Positions 1 through 4,667 of a DNA stretch of 5,390 nt are shown here, one piece after another (within the stretch, counting starts at the first letter, position 1; the number at the start of each line of letters is the position of its first letter). Position numbers and translations under genes: made by a program. The stretch covers positions 1-5,390 of the forward strand of contig DASVXQ010000430.1 of assembly GCA_036392615.1 (NCBI GenBank), read 5' to 3'. The stretch comes from DASVXQ01 sp036392615. Its GTDB lineage: Bacteria; Actinomycetota; CALGFH01. The notes below the pieces were generated by a model. It was not told the DNA's origin. It was given only the letters and a program-made list of their open reading frames with translations, and did not search any database.

Positions 1-1705
1 CACCGGTCGTCGCGCCGCCCGCGGTGGGGTCGCCAGTGGTCGTCCCGCCGGTGGTGGTGCCGCCGGTGGTGGTGCCGCCGGTGGTCGCGCCGCCGGTCGA
101 GCCGGTGGCGTCGCCCGAGGTGGGCGTGACGGTCGGGTCGCTGCTCACCGTGCCGCCGTCGGTCGTGCTGGAGCCGTCGGTCGTGCTGGAGCCGTCGCCC
201 GCCGGGCCGGGGGCCGGCGAGTTGGTCGAGCCCGAGCCGCTCGCGCTGGGAGGTGCGCCAGCGCCCGCGGCCGGGTCGGGAGCAGGGGCCGGGTCGGGAG
301 CAGGGGCCGGGGCCGGGTCGGGAGCAGGGGCCGGGTCGGGAGCAGGGGCCGGAGCCGGGTCGGGAGCAGGAGCCGGGACGGGAGCGGGAGCGGGATCCGA
401 AACCGGGGCTGGATCCGGAGCGGGAGCCGGATCAGGGGCCGGAGCGGGCGCCGGGTCCGAAACAGGGGCCGAGGCCGGAGCGGGGCCTGGGTCCGGGGCC
501 GGGCCCGGGTCGGGGGCCGGACCCGGGTCTGGAGCCGGTCCGGGGTCCGGAGGGGGGCCTGGGTCCGGGGCCGGTCCGGGGTCCGGAACGGGGGCTGGGT
601 CGGAGGCCGGGGTGTTGGAGGTGGCCGTGGATCCGTCGCCGCCGGCGGAACCACTCGGCGCGGTCGCGCTCTGGTCCGAGCTCGCCGGCGTGCTCTGCGG
701 CTCGGCCGGCGCGCTCTGGGGCTCGGCCGGCGCGCCGGACGCGGAGCCGGCGTCGGCCGCGCCGTTCTGGCTCGCGTCCGTGGCGGCGCCGGAGTCATGG
801 GAGGCCGGGGTGGTGTCCTGCGACGGAGTGGTGTCCTGCGACGGAGTGGTGTCCTGCGTCCCGGCCGACCCGCCGTTGTCGGCGGCCTGGGTGCCGCTGC
901 CGGCCGGGGCGCTGTTGTCGTTGCCGGACCCGCTGCTGTCGGCCGTCTGGGCGGTGCTGTCGCTGCTACCGGACCCGCCGCTGTCGGTTGCCTGGGTGCT
1001 GTTGTCGCTGGTCGAGGCCGGAGCCGCCGAGGAGTCCTGGGCTGGCACCGTGTTCTGCGAGTCGGTGGCCGAGCTGTGGGAGTCGCCTGCCGCGGGCGCC
1101 GAGGTCTGCGAGGCGGTCGCGGTGGTGCCCTGGTCGCTCGACTGGCTCGACTGCGAGGTGCCGGCGACGCCGCTGGCCGCGGCGGCGGCCCCCGAGCCGA
1201 GGCCCTGGTGATGCGACCTGCGGTGGTGGCCGGACCTGCTGCCGGACTGCGCCTTCCAGCTGTTGGCGTGCGCCTTGTGCTTGCGGCCCTCGCCGCCGGC
1301 CTTGGCCCTGCCGGAGCCGTCGGTCGAGTTGCCAGCGGCGGGATCGCCGCTGGTGCTGCCGCCCTGGTCGGAGGTGCTGCTGCCGCCCTGGTCGGACGTG
1401 CCGGCGGTGCCGGAGCCGGCGGCCGTGCTGCCGCTGGAGGAGCCAGCAGTGGTCGAATCGGTCGTGCCGGAATTCTGAGTCGTGCCGGAATTCTGACCGG
1501 AATCGGTGGAGGAGCTCTGGGAATTGCCCTGATCCTGAGCGGCGCCGTTGGAGCCCGTGGGGTCAGTGGACGCGGATGCCTGAGAAGCGGCAGCGTCCGG
1601 TGACCCGTCGGAGGCGTGTGCCTGCTGCGACAGGAACATCAGCAGGAAGAACAACGCGACGGCAAGCAGCGCCAGACGCAAGATCAGGCGCCATGCATGC
1701 AGCAA
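1..1705 (-). CDS. Secreted low-complexity, Pro/Ala/Asp- and Ser/Thr-rich disordered protein (C-terminus cut by window edge)
   Basis: I do not recognise a family. The frame stays open from the left edge to a stop at 1834-1832, and 568 codons follow the chosen TTG (1705-1703). Residues 1-30 look like a signal peptide: a basic start (LHAWRLILR), a hydrophobic core (LALLAVALFFLLMFL, about 11-25) and an AHA-SD cleavage site after residue 30. The visible mature part has no Cys, Tyr, Phe, Ile or Met, one Trp (about 150) and one Leu, so it should be disordered. In order it shows a Ser/Thr/Gln/Asp/Gly-rich segment (31-132), a His/Arg/Lys patch (133-166), a second Ser/Thr-rich segment with DTTPSQ repeats (167-369), a Pro-Ala-Asp repeat tract (370-478), and a Gly/Ser/Thr tail with TTTGG repeats running off the edge. 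The start is uncertain: TTG at 1723 and 1681 are alternatives, and none has a good ribosome site. A cell-wall-spanning or surface linker is my inference. A C-terminal anchor or domain would lie outside the window. Confidence 0.8.
   Translation of the reverse strand, partial: MLHAWRLILRLALLAVALFFLLMFLSQQAHASDGSPDAAASQASASTDPTGSNGAAQDQGNSQSSSTDSGQNSGTTQNSGTTDSTTAGSSSGSTAAGSGTAGTSDQGGSSTSDQGGSTSGDPAAGNSTDGSGRAKAGGEGRKHKAHANSWKAQSGSRSGHHRRSHHQGLGSGAAAAASGVAGTSQSSQSSDQGTTATASQTSAPAAGDSHSSATDSQNTVPAQDSSAAPASTSDNSTQATDSGGSGSSDSTAQTADSSGSGNDNSAPAGSGTQAADNGGSAGTQDTTPSQDTTPSQDTTPASHDSGAATDASQNGAADAGSASGAPAEPQSAPAEPQSTPASSDQSATAPSGSAGGDGSTATSNTPASDPAPVPDPGPAPDPGPPPDPGPAPDPGPAPDPGPAPDPGPAPASAPVSDPAPAPAPDPAPAPDPAPVSDPAPAPVPAPAPDPAPAPAPDPAPAPDPAPAPAPDPAPAPDPAAGAGAPPSASGSGSTNSPAPGPAGDGSSTTDGSSTTDGGTVSSDPTVTPTSGDATGSTGGATTGGTTTGGTTTGGTTTGDPTAGGATTG
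32..91 (-). repeat. 15-bp tandem repeat, about 4 copies (GG-TTT units)
   Basis: Copies at 47-61 and 62-76 are identical. Those at 77-91 and 32-46 are degenerate. On the minus strand each encodes a five-residue unit of Gly-Gly and three Thr (or Ala/Thr variants). The array is in frame with the secreted protein and forms the last readable part of it. Thr clusters next to Gly resemble O-glycosylated linkers, which is inferred. Confidence 0.75.
271..372 (-). repeat. 18-bp tandem repeat array encoding PAPAPD hexapeptides
   Basis: An 18-bp unit (plus strand CCGGGTCGGGAGCAGGGG) is present exactly at 271-288, 289-306, 313-330 and 331-348, with a near copy at 355-372. Two 6-bp partial units (307-312 and 349-354) separate them. 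The unit length is a multiple of three, so copy-number change would keep the reading frame. Identity at the DNA level, including wobble positions, implies recent expansion. Confidence 0.85.
479..586 (-). repeat. 18-bp tandem repeat array encoding six PDPGPA units
   Basis: Six consecutive hexapeptides are read on the minus strand. Five are PDPGPA and the second is PDPGPP. At the DNA level the copies differ at many third positions (Pro as CCA, CCC, CCG; Gly as GGC, GGT, GGA), so this array looks older or more constrained than the near-identical 271-372 block. It lies directly upstream of that block in the protein. Confidence 0.8.
693..734 (-). repeat. 21-bp direct repeat, two copies (PAEPQS motif)
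   Basis: Two adjacent 21-bp copies at 693-713 and 714-734 differ by a single base. On the minus strand they encode a duplicated APAEPQS-like heptapeptide, just before the Ser/Thr to Pro-rich transition of the secreted protein. Confidence 0.75.
811..858 (-). repeat. 18-bp tandem repeat, 2.7 copies (DTTPSQ motif)
   Basis: TGGTGTCCTGCGACGGAG occurs exactly at 811-828 and 829-846, and a third partial copy starts at 847. On the minus strand this gives DTTPSQ, DTTPSQ and DTTPA. Unit length keeps the frame of the secreted protein. Confidence 0.85.
1207..1307 (-). other. Basic His/Arg/Lys-rich patch inside the secreted protein
   Basis: Residues about 133-166 run from RAKAGGEGRKHKAH through WKAQSGSRSG to HHRRSHH. 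They hold most of the mature protein's Lys, Arg and His and its only Trp, while the flanks are neutral to acidic. Such a cluster could bind cell-wall polyanions such as teichoic acids, metals, or nucleic acid. That is inference; only the composition is visible. Confidence 0.6.
1352..1396 (-). repeat. Imperfect 21/24-bp direct repeat (SDQGGS motif)
   Basis: GCTGCCGCCCTGGTCGGA occurs in both 1352-1372 and 1373-1396, the second copy carrying an extra GCT triplet. On the minus strand this yields SDQGGSS and SDQGGST. The indel is exactly one codon, as expected for in-frame repeat slippage. Confidence 0.7.
1461..1496 (-). repeat. Exact 18-bp tandem duplication (QNSGTT motif)
   Basis: GTCGTGCCGGAATTCTGA is present at 1461-1478 and again at 1479-1496 without mismatch. 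On the minus strand it encodes QNSGTT twice. Read on the plus strand each copy ends in TGA, but that is irrelevant if the minus frame is the coding one. Confidence 0.85.
1616..1705 (-). other. Predicted Sec signal peptide of the low-complexity protein
   Basis: These 30 codons have a short basic n-region with two Arg and one His, a 15-residue uncharged core (LALLAVALFFLLMFL) and a polar c-region, SQQAHA, that ends in an A-X-A signal peptidase I site. The following SDGSPDAAAS is hydrophilic and starts the low-complexity region. There is no lipobox Cys, so a lipoprotein is unlikely. If cleavage fails, the same segment could act as an N-terminal membrane anchor. It is the strongest evidence that the minus strand is the coding one here. 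Confidence 0.75.
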
Positions 1706-1737
1706 TCGCGGCTCTTCGGGCAAGTGGTACGTACTAA

Positions 1738-1765
1738 CCCCCCACCAAGATCCCCCAAAGACCCC
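1738..1765 (-). promoter_or_regulatory. G-rich tract in the 5' leader of the secreted-protein gene
   Basis: The minus strand carries GGGG (1765-1762), GGGGG (1756-1752), GG (1746-1745) and GGGGGG (1743-1738), split by short T-containing spacers. It lies 15 to 60 bases before the candidate TTG starts. It could form a two-tetrad quadruplex or act as a diffuse, badly spaced Shine-Dalgarno. Either role is inference. Confidence 0.35.
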
Positions 1766-1856
1766 ATCAACCGCTAGCGATCGGGCCGCCCAGGCAATGT
1801 ACCCCGTCCCTACGAACAGCGGTAGAGGATATTAGGAAACAGATAGCTAACAGGAA

Positions 1857-1911
1857 GGTTGCGATCGAACGCGTGCCGATGCTGCGAAGCAAGCAACCGA
1901 TCCGCAGCATC
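1857..1911 (-). promoter_or_regulatory. Interleaved inverted repeats, candidate hairpin or H-type pseudoknot
   Basis: GATGCTGCG (1878-1886) is perfectly complementary to CGCAGCATC (1903-1911), a 9-bp stem with a 16-nt loop. GGTTGC (1857-1862) is complementary to GCAACC (1893-1898), whose 3' arm lies inside that loop. The arms alternate, so the two stems form either an H-type pseudoknot or mutually exclusive hairpins. No T-run follows on either strand, so this is not a classical intrinsic terminator. It may still end or process the cimA transcript, or act in the leader of the downstream gene. Confidence 0.45.
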
Positions 1912-1918
1912 CCCTAGA

Positions 1919-1936
1919 TCAGATCATCTTCCTCAT
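1919..1936 (-). CDS. Possible five-codon leader ORF (MRKMI)
   Basis: ATG at 1936-1934 is followed by AGG, AAG, ATG, ATC and then TGA at 1921-1919. It is preceded by AGGAGGT with a 10-nt spacer, the best translation signal downstream of cimA. The Shine-Dalgarno overlaps the last two Arg codons and the stop of cimA, so translation could be coupled. It may be a regulatory minigene, a remnant of a lost gene's start, or chance. Confidence 0.25.
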   Translation of the reverse strand: MRKMI

Positions 1937-1943
1937 ACGGTTT

Positions 1944-3566
1944 TTACCTCCTGCTCAACGCAACTGCGGACGGAACCGAACACCGCATCAGGCCGTACTG
2001 GATTCCGTCCACCAATGCCTGATATGAGGCTGTGACGACGTCGTCGGATACCCCCACGGTGGTCCACTCACCCAATTCGTCGGCGGAGGTGATCAGCACT
2101 CGGGTCACGGCCTTGGTGCCGGCCCGGCCGTCCAGGATGCGGACCTTGAAGTCCACCAGACGGATCGACTCGAGCTGCGGGAAGCGCTCCCGGAGCGCGC
2201 GCCGGAGCCCCTGGTCGAGCGCGTGGACCGGACCGACCCCCTCGCCGGCCGCCATCACCCGCTCGCCCTCCACCCGCAAGCGGACGGTCGCCTCGGACAG
2301 GTCGCTGCCGTCCGGTCGCCGCTCGACGATCACCCGGTAGCCCTCCAGGTCGAACAGCTCGTCGAGCAGCCCGGCCTCGCGCCGCACCAGCAGCTCGAAG
2401 GAGGCGTCGGCGGCCTCGAAGGCGTAGCCGCGATGCTCCAGCTCCTTGACGCGGTCGAGCACGCGGCCGCCGAGCTCGGCGTCCGCCTCGAGGTCCAGTC
2501 CCAGCTCGCTCGCCTTGGCGAGCACGTTGGAGCGGCCCGCCAGCTCGCTGACCAGCACCTGCATGCGGTTGCCGACGGTCGCGGGGTCGACGTGCGAGTA
2601 GGCGTCCGGGCGCCGCGCGATCGCCGAGGCGTGCAGCCCGGCCTTGGTGGCGAACGCGCTTGAGCCGACGTACGGCTGGCGGGCGTCGGGCGGCAGGTTG
2701 GCCAGCTCGGCGATGGCATGGGCGGTGGTGGTGAGCGCCGACAGGCGCCCGCCGGGCAGCAACCGGCGGCCCTCCTTCAGCTCCAGGCCGGCGACGATGG
2801 CGAACAGGTCGGCGTTGCCACAGCGCTCGCCGTAGCCGTTGGCGGCGCCCTGCACGTGGCTCGCGCCGGCCTGGACAGCCATCAGCGAGTTGGCGACCGC
2901 GCAGGCGGCGTCGTTGTGGCAGTGGACGCCGATGCGCACGCCCGGCAGCGCGCCGGCGACCTCGGCGACCACCCGCGCCACCCTGCCCGGCAGGGTGCCG
3001 CCGTTGGTGTCGCACAGCACCACCGTTTCGGCGCCGGCCTCGGCCGCCGCCCGCGCCACCTCCAGCGCGTAGGCGGGGTCGGCGGCGTGGCCGTCGAAGA
3101 AGTGCTCCGCGTCGAACACCACCCGCCGGCCGGCGGCGACCAGGTGGCCGACCGACTCGGCCACCATCGCGAGGTTCTCCTCGTAGCCGGTCCGCAGCGC
3201 CTCGGTGACGTGGAGCGTCCAGGCCTTGCCGACCAGGGTCAGCACCGGCGCGCCGGAGTCGAGCAGGGCCAGCAGGTTGGGGTCGTCGTCGGCACGGCCG
3301 CGCGGGCGGCGGGTGGCCCCGAAGGCGGCCAGGGTCGCGTGGCGCAGCTCCAGCTCGCGGACCCGCGCGAAGTACTCGGCGTCCTTGGGGTTGGAGCCGG
3401 GCCAGCCGCCCTCGATGACGTCGACGCCGAGGTCGTCGAGCAGCTGGGTGACGCGCAGCTTGTCGGCCACGGTGAAGTTCAGGCCGACCTGTTGGGAGCC
3501 GTCGCGCAGGGTGGTGTCGTAGGTCTCCACCCCGGCGACGGCGGTGGTCGATGGGTCAGTGGTCAC
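1944..3566 (-). CDS. cimA: (R)-citramalate synthase
   Basis: CimA condenses pyruvate with acetyl-CoA to (R)-citramalate, the first step of the threonine-independent route to 2-oxobutyrate and isoleucine; it is cytosolic. The 540-residue length fits the family. The catalytic TIM barrel starts with YDTTLRDG (16-23), where D22 is the expected metal ligand. IEGGWPGSNPKD (51-62) separates citramalate synthases from ordinary 2-isopropylmalate synthases. HCHND (215-219) supplies the two metal-binding His, GYGERCGNADL (244-254) is the family signature, and VGSSAFATKAGLHASA (300-315) belongs to the lid and linker region. The C-terminal part, about 400-530, fits the LeuA-type regulatory domain, usually the site of isoleucine feedback. 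I chose GTG at 3566 because GGAGGG lies 10 nt upstream and the family homology starts shortly after; the frame extends further up to an ATG at 3782, but that part overlaps ilvE and is not family-like. The gene follows ilvE after 100 bp. Confidence 0.93.
   Translation of the reverse strand: MTTDPSTTAVAGVETYDTTLRDGSQQVGLNFTVADKLRVTQLLDDLGVDVIEGGWPGSNPKDAEYFARVRELELRHATLAAFGATRRPRGRADDDPNLLALLDSGAPVLTLVGKAWTLHVTEALRTGYEENLAMVAESVGHLVAAGRRVVFDAEHFFDGHAADPAYALEVARAAAEAGAETVVLCDTNGGTLPGRVARVVAEVAGALPGVRIGVHCHNDAACAVANSLMAVQAGASHVQGAANGYGERCGNADLFAIVAGLELKEGRRLLPGGRLSALTTTAHAIAELANLPPDARQPYVGSSAFATKAGLHASAIARRPDAYSHVDPATVGNRMQVLVSELAGRSNVLAKASELGLDLEADAELGGRVLDRVKELEHRGYAFEAADASFELLVRREAGLLDELFDLEGYRVIVERRPDGSDLSEATVRLRVEGERVMAAGEGVGPVHALDQGLRRALRERFPQLESIRLVDFKVRILDGRAGTKAVTRVLITSADELGEWTTVGVSDDVVTASYQALVDGIQYGLMRCSVPSAVALSRR
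1946..1952 (-). promoter_or_regulatory. Shine-Dalgarno AGGAGGT overlapping the cimA 3' end
   Basis: AGGAGG (1952-1947) encodes the final two Arg codons of cimA and runs into its TAA stop. It matches the anti-Shine-Dalgarno sequence very well. The only ATG at a usable distance opens the five-codon ORF, so the real purpose of the site is unclear. Confidence 0.4.
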
Positions 3567-3576
3567 GATGGAGCGT

Positions 3577-3582
3577 CCCTCC
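3577..3582 (-). promoter_or_regulatory. Ribosome binding site of cimA
   Basis: GGAGGG on the minus strand is followed by a 10-nt spacer and GTG (3566-3564). It settles the start of cimA against the longer frame that begins at 3782 inside ilvE. Confidence 0.7.
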
Positions 3583-3601
3583 AGTTCGCAGCGTGGAATC
3601 C

Positions 3602-3629
3602 GGACCGGGGGGCGTGCGCCCTCGGGTCC
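3602..3629 (-). other. Hairpin in the ilvE-cimA gap
   Basis: GGACC (3629-3625 on the minus strand) pairs with GGTCC (3606-3602). A symmetrical 3x3 internal loop follows, then an inner stem GGGC/GCCC with loop GCAC. The structure sits about 20 nt upstream of the cimA Shine-Dalgarno and has no T-run. It may stabilise or process the transcript, or tune cimA expression. In such GC-rich DNA a chance hairpin is also likely. Confidence 0.35.
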
Positions 3630-3666
3630 ACGGGCGGGAGGGATGCAGGAGGTGGATCCGCGGTGG

Positions 3667-4584
3667 CTAGCCGACCGGCTCGAGCCACTCCTTGTAGCGC
3701 TCGTCCTCGCCGCGGATGGCGGCCTTGAAGACCTCCTGCACCCGCCGGGTAATCGGGCCCGGGTCGCCGAGGACCCGGTCATCCACCTCCCGGATCGGCA
3801 CGACCTCGGCGGCCGTGCCGGTGAAGAAGGCCTCGTCGGCCAGGTACAGCTCGGTGCGGGGCAGGTCCGCCTCGCGGACCGGGATGCCCTCGTCCTCGGC
3901 GATGCGCATGATGCTCGCCCTGGTGATGCCCGCCAGGCAGCCGGCGGCCAGCGGCGGCGTCAGCAGGGTGCCGTCGCGCACCACGAAGACGTTCTCGCCG
4001 GAGCCGTCGGTCACGTAGCCGTTGGGGTTCAGCAGGATGCCCTCGTCGTAGCCGGCCTTGAGCGCCTCCGCCTTGGCCAGCGAGGAGTTGAGGTACTGGC
4101 CGGTGGCCTTGGCGGCGGGCGGGATGATGTTCGGGTCGAGCCGCCGCCAGGAGCTGACCTTGACGCGCACGCCGTGGATGAAGCCCTCCTCGCCGAGGTA
4201 GGCGCCCCACGGCCAGCAGGCGATCATCATGCTGACGGGGCTGTTGAGCGGGTTGAGCCCGATCTCGCCGTAGCCGAGGTAGACCAGCGGCCGGATGTAG
4301 CACTCCCGGACGCCGTTCATGGCGACCAGGTCCTTGGTGACCTTGACGGCGCCCTCGAGCGAGACCGGGGGCTCCATGTGGTAGATCTTCGCGCTGCGGA
4401 AGAGCCGCGCCATGTGATCGGTGAGCCGGAACACGGCCGGGCCGAGGGTGGTGTCGTAGCAGCGGATGCCCTCGAACACTCCCCAGCCGTAGTGCAGCGA
4501 TGGAGTCAGGACATGGACGGTCGCCTCGTCCCAGTCGACGTACTCGCCGTCCATCCAGATCTTGCGGGTCGCCTCGATCGGCAT
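3667..4584 (-). CDS. ilvE: Branched-chain amino acid aminotransferase
   Basis: IlvE is a PLP enzyme of fold class IV that transfers the amino group of glutamate to 2-keto-3-methylvalerate, 2-ketoisovalerate and 2-ketoisocaproate, giving Ile, Val and Leu. The 305 residues match the usual length. SLHYGWGVFEGIRCY (29-43) is the N-terminal signature. K159 in IIPPAAKATGQYLNS is the PLP Schiff-base lysine, at the same number as in the E. coli enzyme as I recall it, followed by Y164. YDEGILLNPNGYVTDGSGEN (179-198) is the classical PROSITE-type region with the cofactor-contacting Glu. FFTGTAAEVVPI (253-264) is the expected C-terminal loop. The ATG at 4584 has AAGGAGGT six to twelve bases upstream. 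The frame is open much further up, overlapping leuB, but that extension is Arg-rich and unrelated. Gene position between leuB and cimA supports an Ile/Leu operon. A D-amino-acid transaminase is the main alternative and is less likely given the motifs and context. Confidence 0.95.
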   Translation of the reverse strand: MPIEATRKIWMDGEYVDWDEATVHVLTPSLHYGWGVFEGIRCYDTTLGPAVFRLTDHMARLFRSAKIYHMEPPVSLEGAVKVTKDLVAMNGVRECYIRPLVYLGYGEIGLNPLNSPVSMMIACWPWGAYLGEEGFIHGVRVKVSSWRRLDPNIIPPAAKATGQYLNSSLAKAEALKAGYDEGILLNPNGYVTDGSGENVFVVRDGTLLTPPLAAGCLAGITRASIMRIAEDEGIPVREADLPRTELYLADEAFFTGTAAEVVPIREVDDRVLGDPGPITRRVQEVFKAAIRGEDERYKEWLEPVG

Positions 4585-4586
4585 TT

Positions 4587-4597
4587 CCAACCTCCTT
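4587..4597 (-). promoter_or_regulatory. Ribosome binding site of ilvE
   Basis: AAGGAGGTTGG on the minus strand includes AAGGAGGT, almost fully complementary to the 16S rRNA 3' end. AGGAGG ends six bases before the ATG at 4584. This strong site predicts efficient independent initiation of ilvE within the operon transcript. Confidence 0.8.
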
Positions 4598-4603
4598 GTC
4601 CGG

Positions 4604-4639
4604 TCCGGGGGCTCCGCTCCGTTGCTCCTGCCCCCTGGA
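4604..4639 (-). other. Hairpin in the leuB-ilvE gap
   Basis: TCC-A-GGGGGC (4639-4630 on the minus strand) pairs with GCCCCCGGA (4612-4604), nine base pairs with one bulged A and a 17-nt loop. It ends seven bases before the ilvE Shine-Dalgarno. There is no T-run, so it is probably not a terminator. A role in mRNA stability or in segmenting the operon is possible; chance in GC-rich sequence cannot be excluded. Confidence 0.4.
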
Positions 4640-4667
4640 TCCCGGGCCGCGCCGCTGTCGTCACCGT

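Larger units (their letters stand above)
1706..1943 (-). other. Intergenic leader between cimA and the secreted-protein gene
   Basis: This 238-bp stretch is visibly more AT-rich than the genes on either side. It contains, in transcription order, a five-codon ORF behind AGGAGG, two interleaved inverted repeats, an AT-rich patch around 1825-1855, a palindrome CGCTAGCG (1772-1779) and a G-rich tract. I found no convincing promoter: a TAATAT at about 1833-1828 lacks a -35 partner. No tRNA or known riboswitch was recognised. The minus frame of the secreted protein remains open to 1831 but has no ATG, GTG or TTG upstream of 1723. Confidence 0.55.

Noticed and set aside
271..372. CRISPR-like array
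   Set aside because: The repeats are directly abutting 18-bp codon-phase units without unique spacers, so they are coding tandem repeats.
145..798. Minus-strand Arg/Pro/Thr-rich frame of 217 codons
   Set aside because: It overlaps the signal-peptide-bearing minus frame in another phase, has no ribosome site, and shows the Arg/Pro-rich composition typical of off-frame reading of GC-rich repeats.
24..1211. Plus-strand frame giving a silk-like Gly-Ala-Ser protein (GAGAGS repeats)
   Set aside because: It starts at a GTG without a ribosome site, has no signal peptide, and ends at 1211 although the repetitive composition continues to about 1600. The minus frame spans all of it, starts with a signal peptide and agrees in strand with the operon. 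Wobble variation cannot decide, because both frames share the same third-position column.
253..1737. Long plus-strand Arg/Gly/Pro-rich frame of 494 codons
   Set aside because: It is extremely Arg-rich with no domain, start signal or family resemblance, and is antisense to the favoured gene. The absence of stops is explained by the very high GC content.
1828..1860. Sigma-70-like promoter with TAATAT as -10
   Set aside because: Only four of six bases match and no acceptable -35 lies at 16-18 nt, so it is not better than chance in this AT-richer patch.
1738..1946. Cyclic-di-AMP (ydaO-type) riboswitch upstream of a secreted-protein gene
   Set aside because: I considered it because such riboswitches often precede actinobacterial wall genes, and AGCTAAC occurs at about 1846. 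That motif is on the wrong strand and the other conserved blocks are missing.
3567..3782. N-terminal extension of cimA up to an ATG at 3782
   Set aside because: It overlaps the ilvE 3' end and lacks family similarity. GGAGGG ahead of the GTG at 3566 is the better start.
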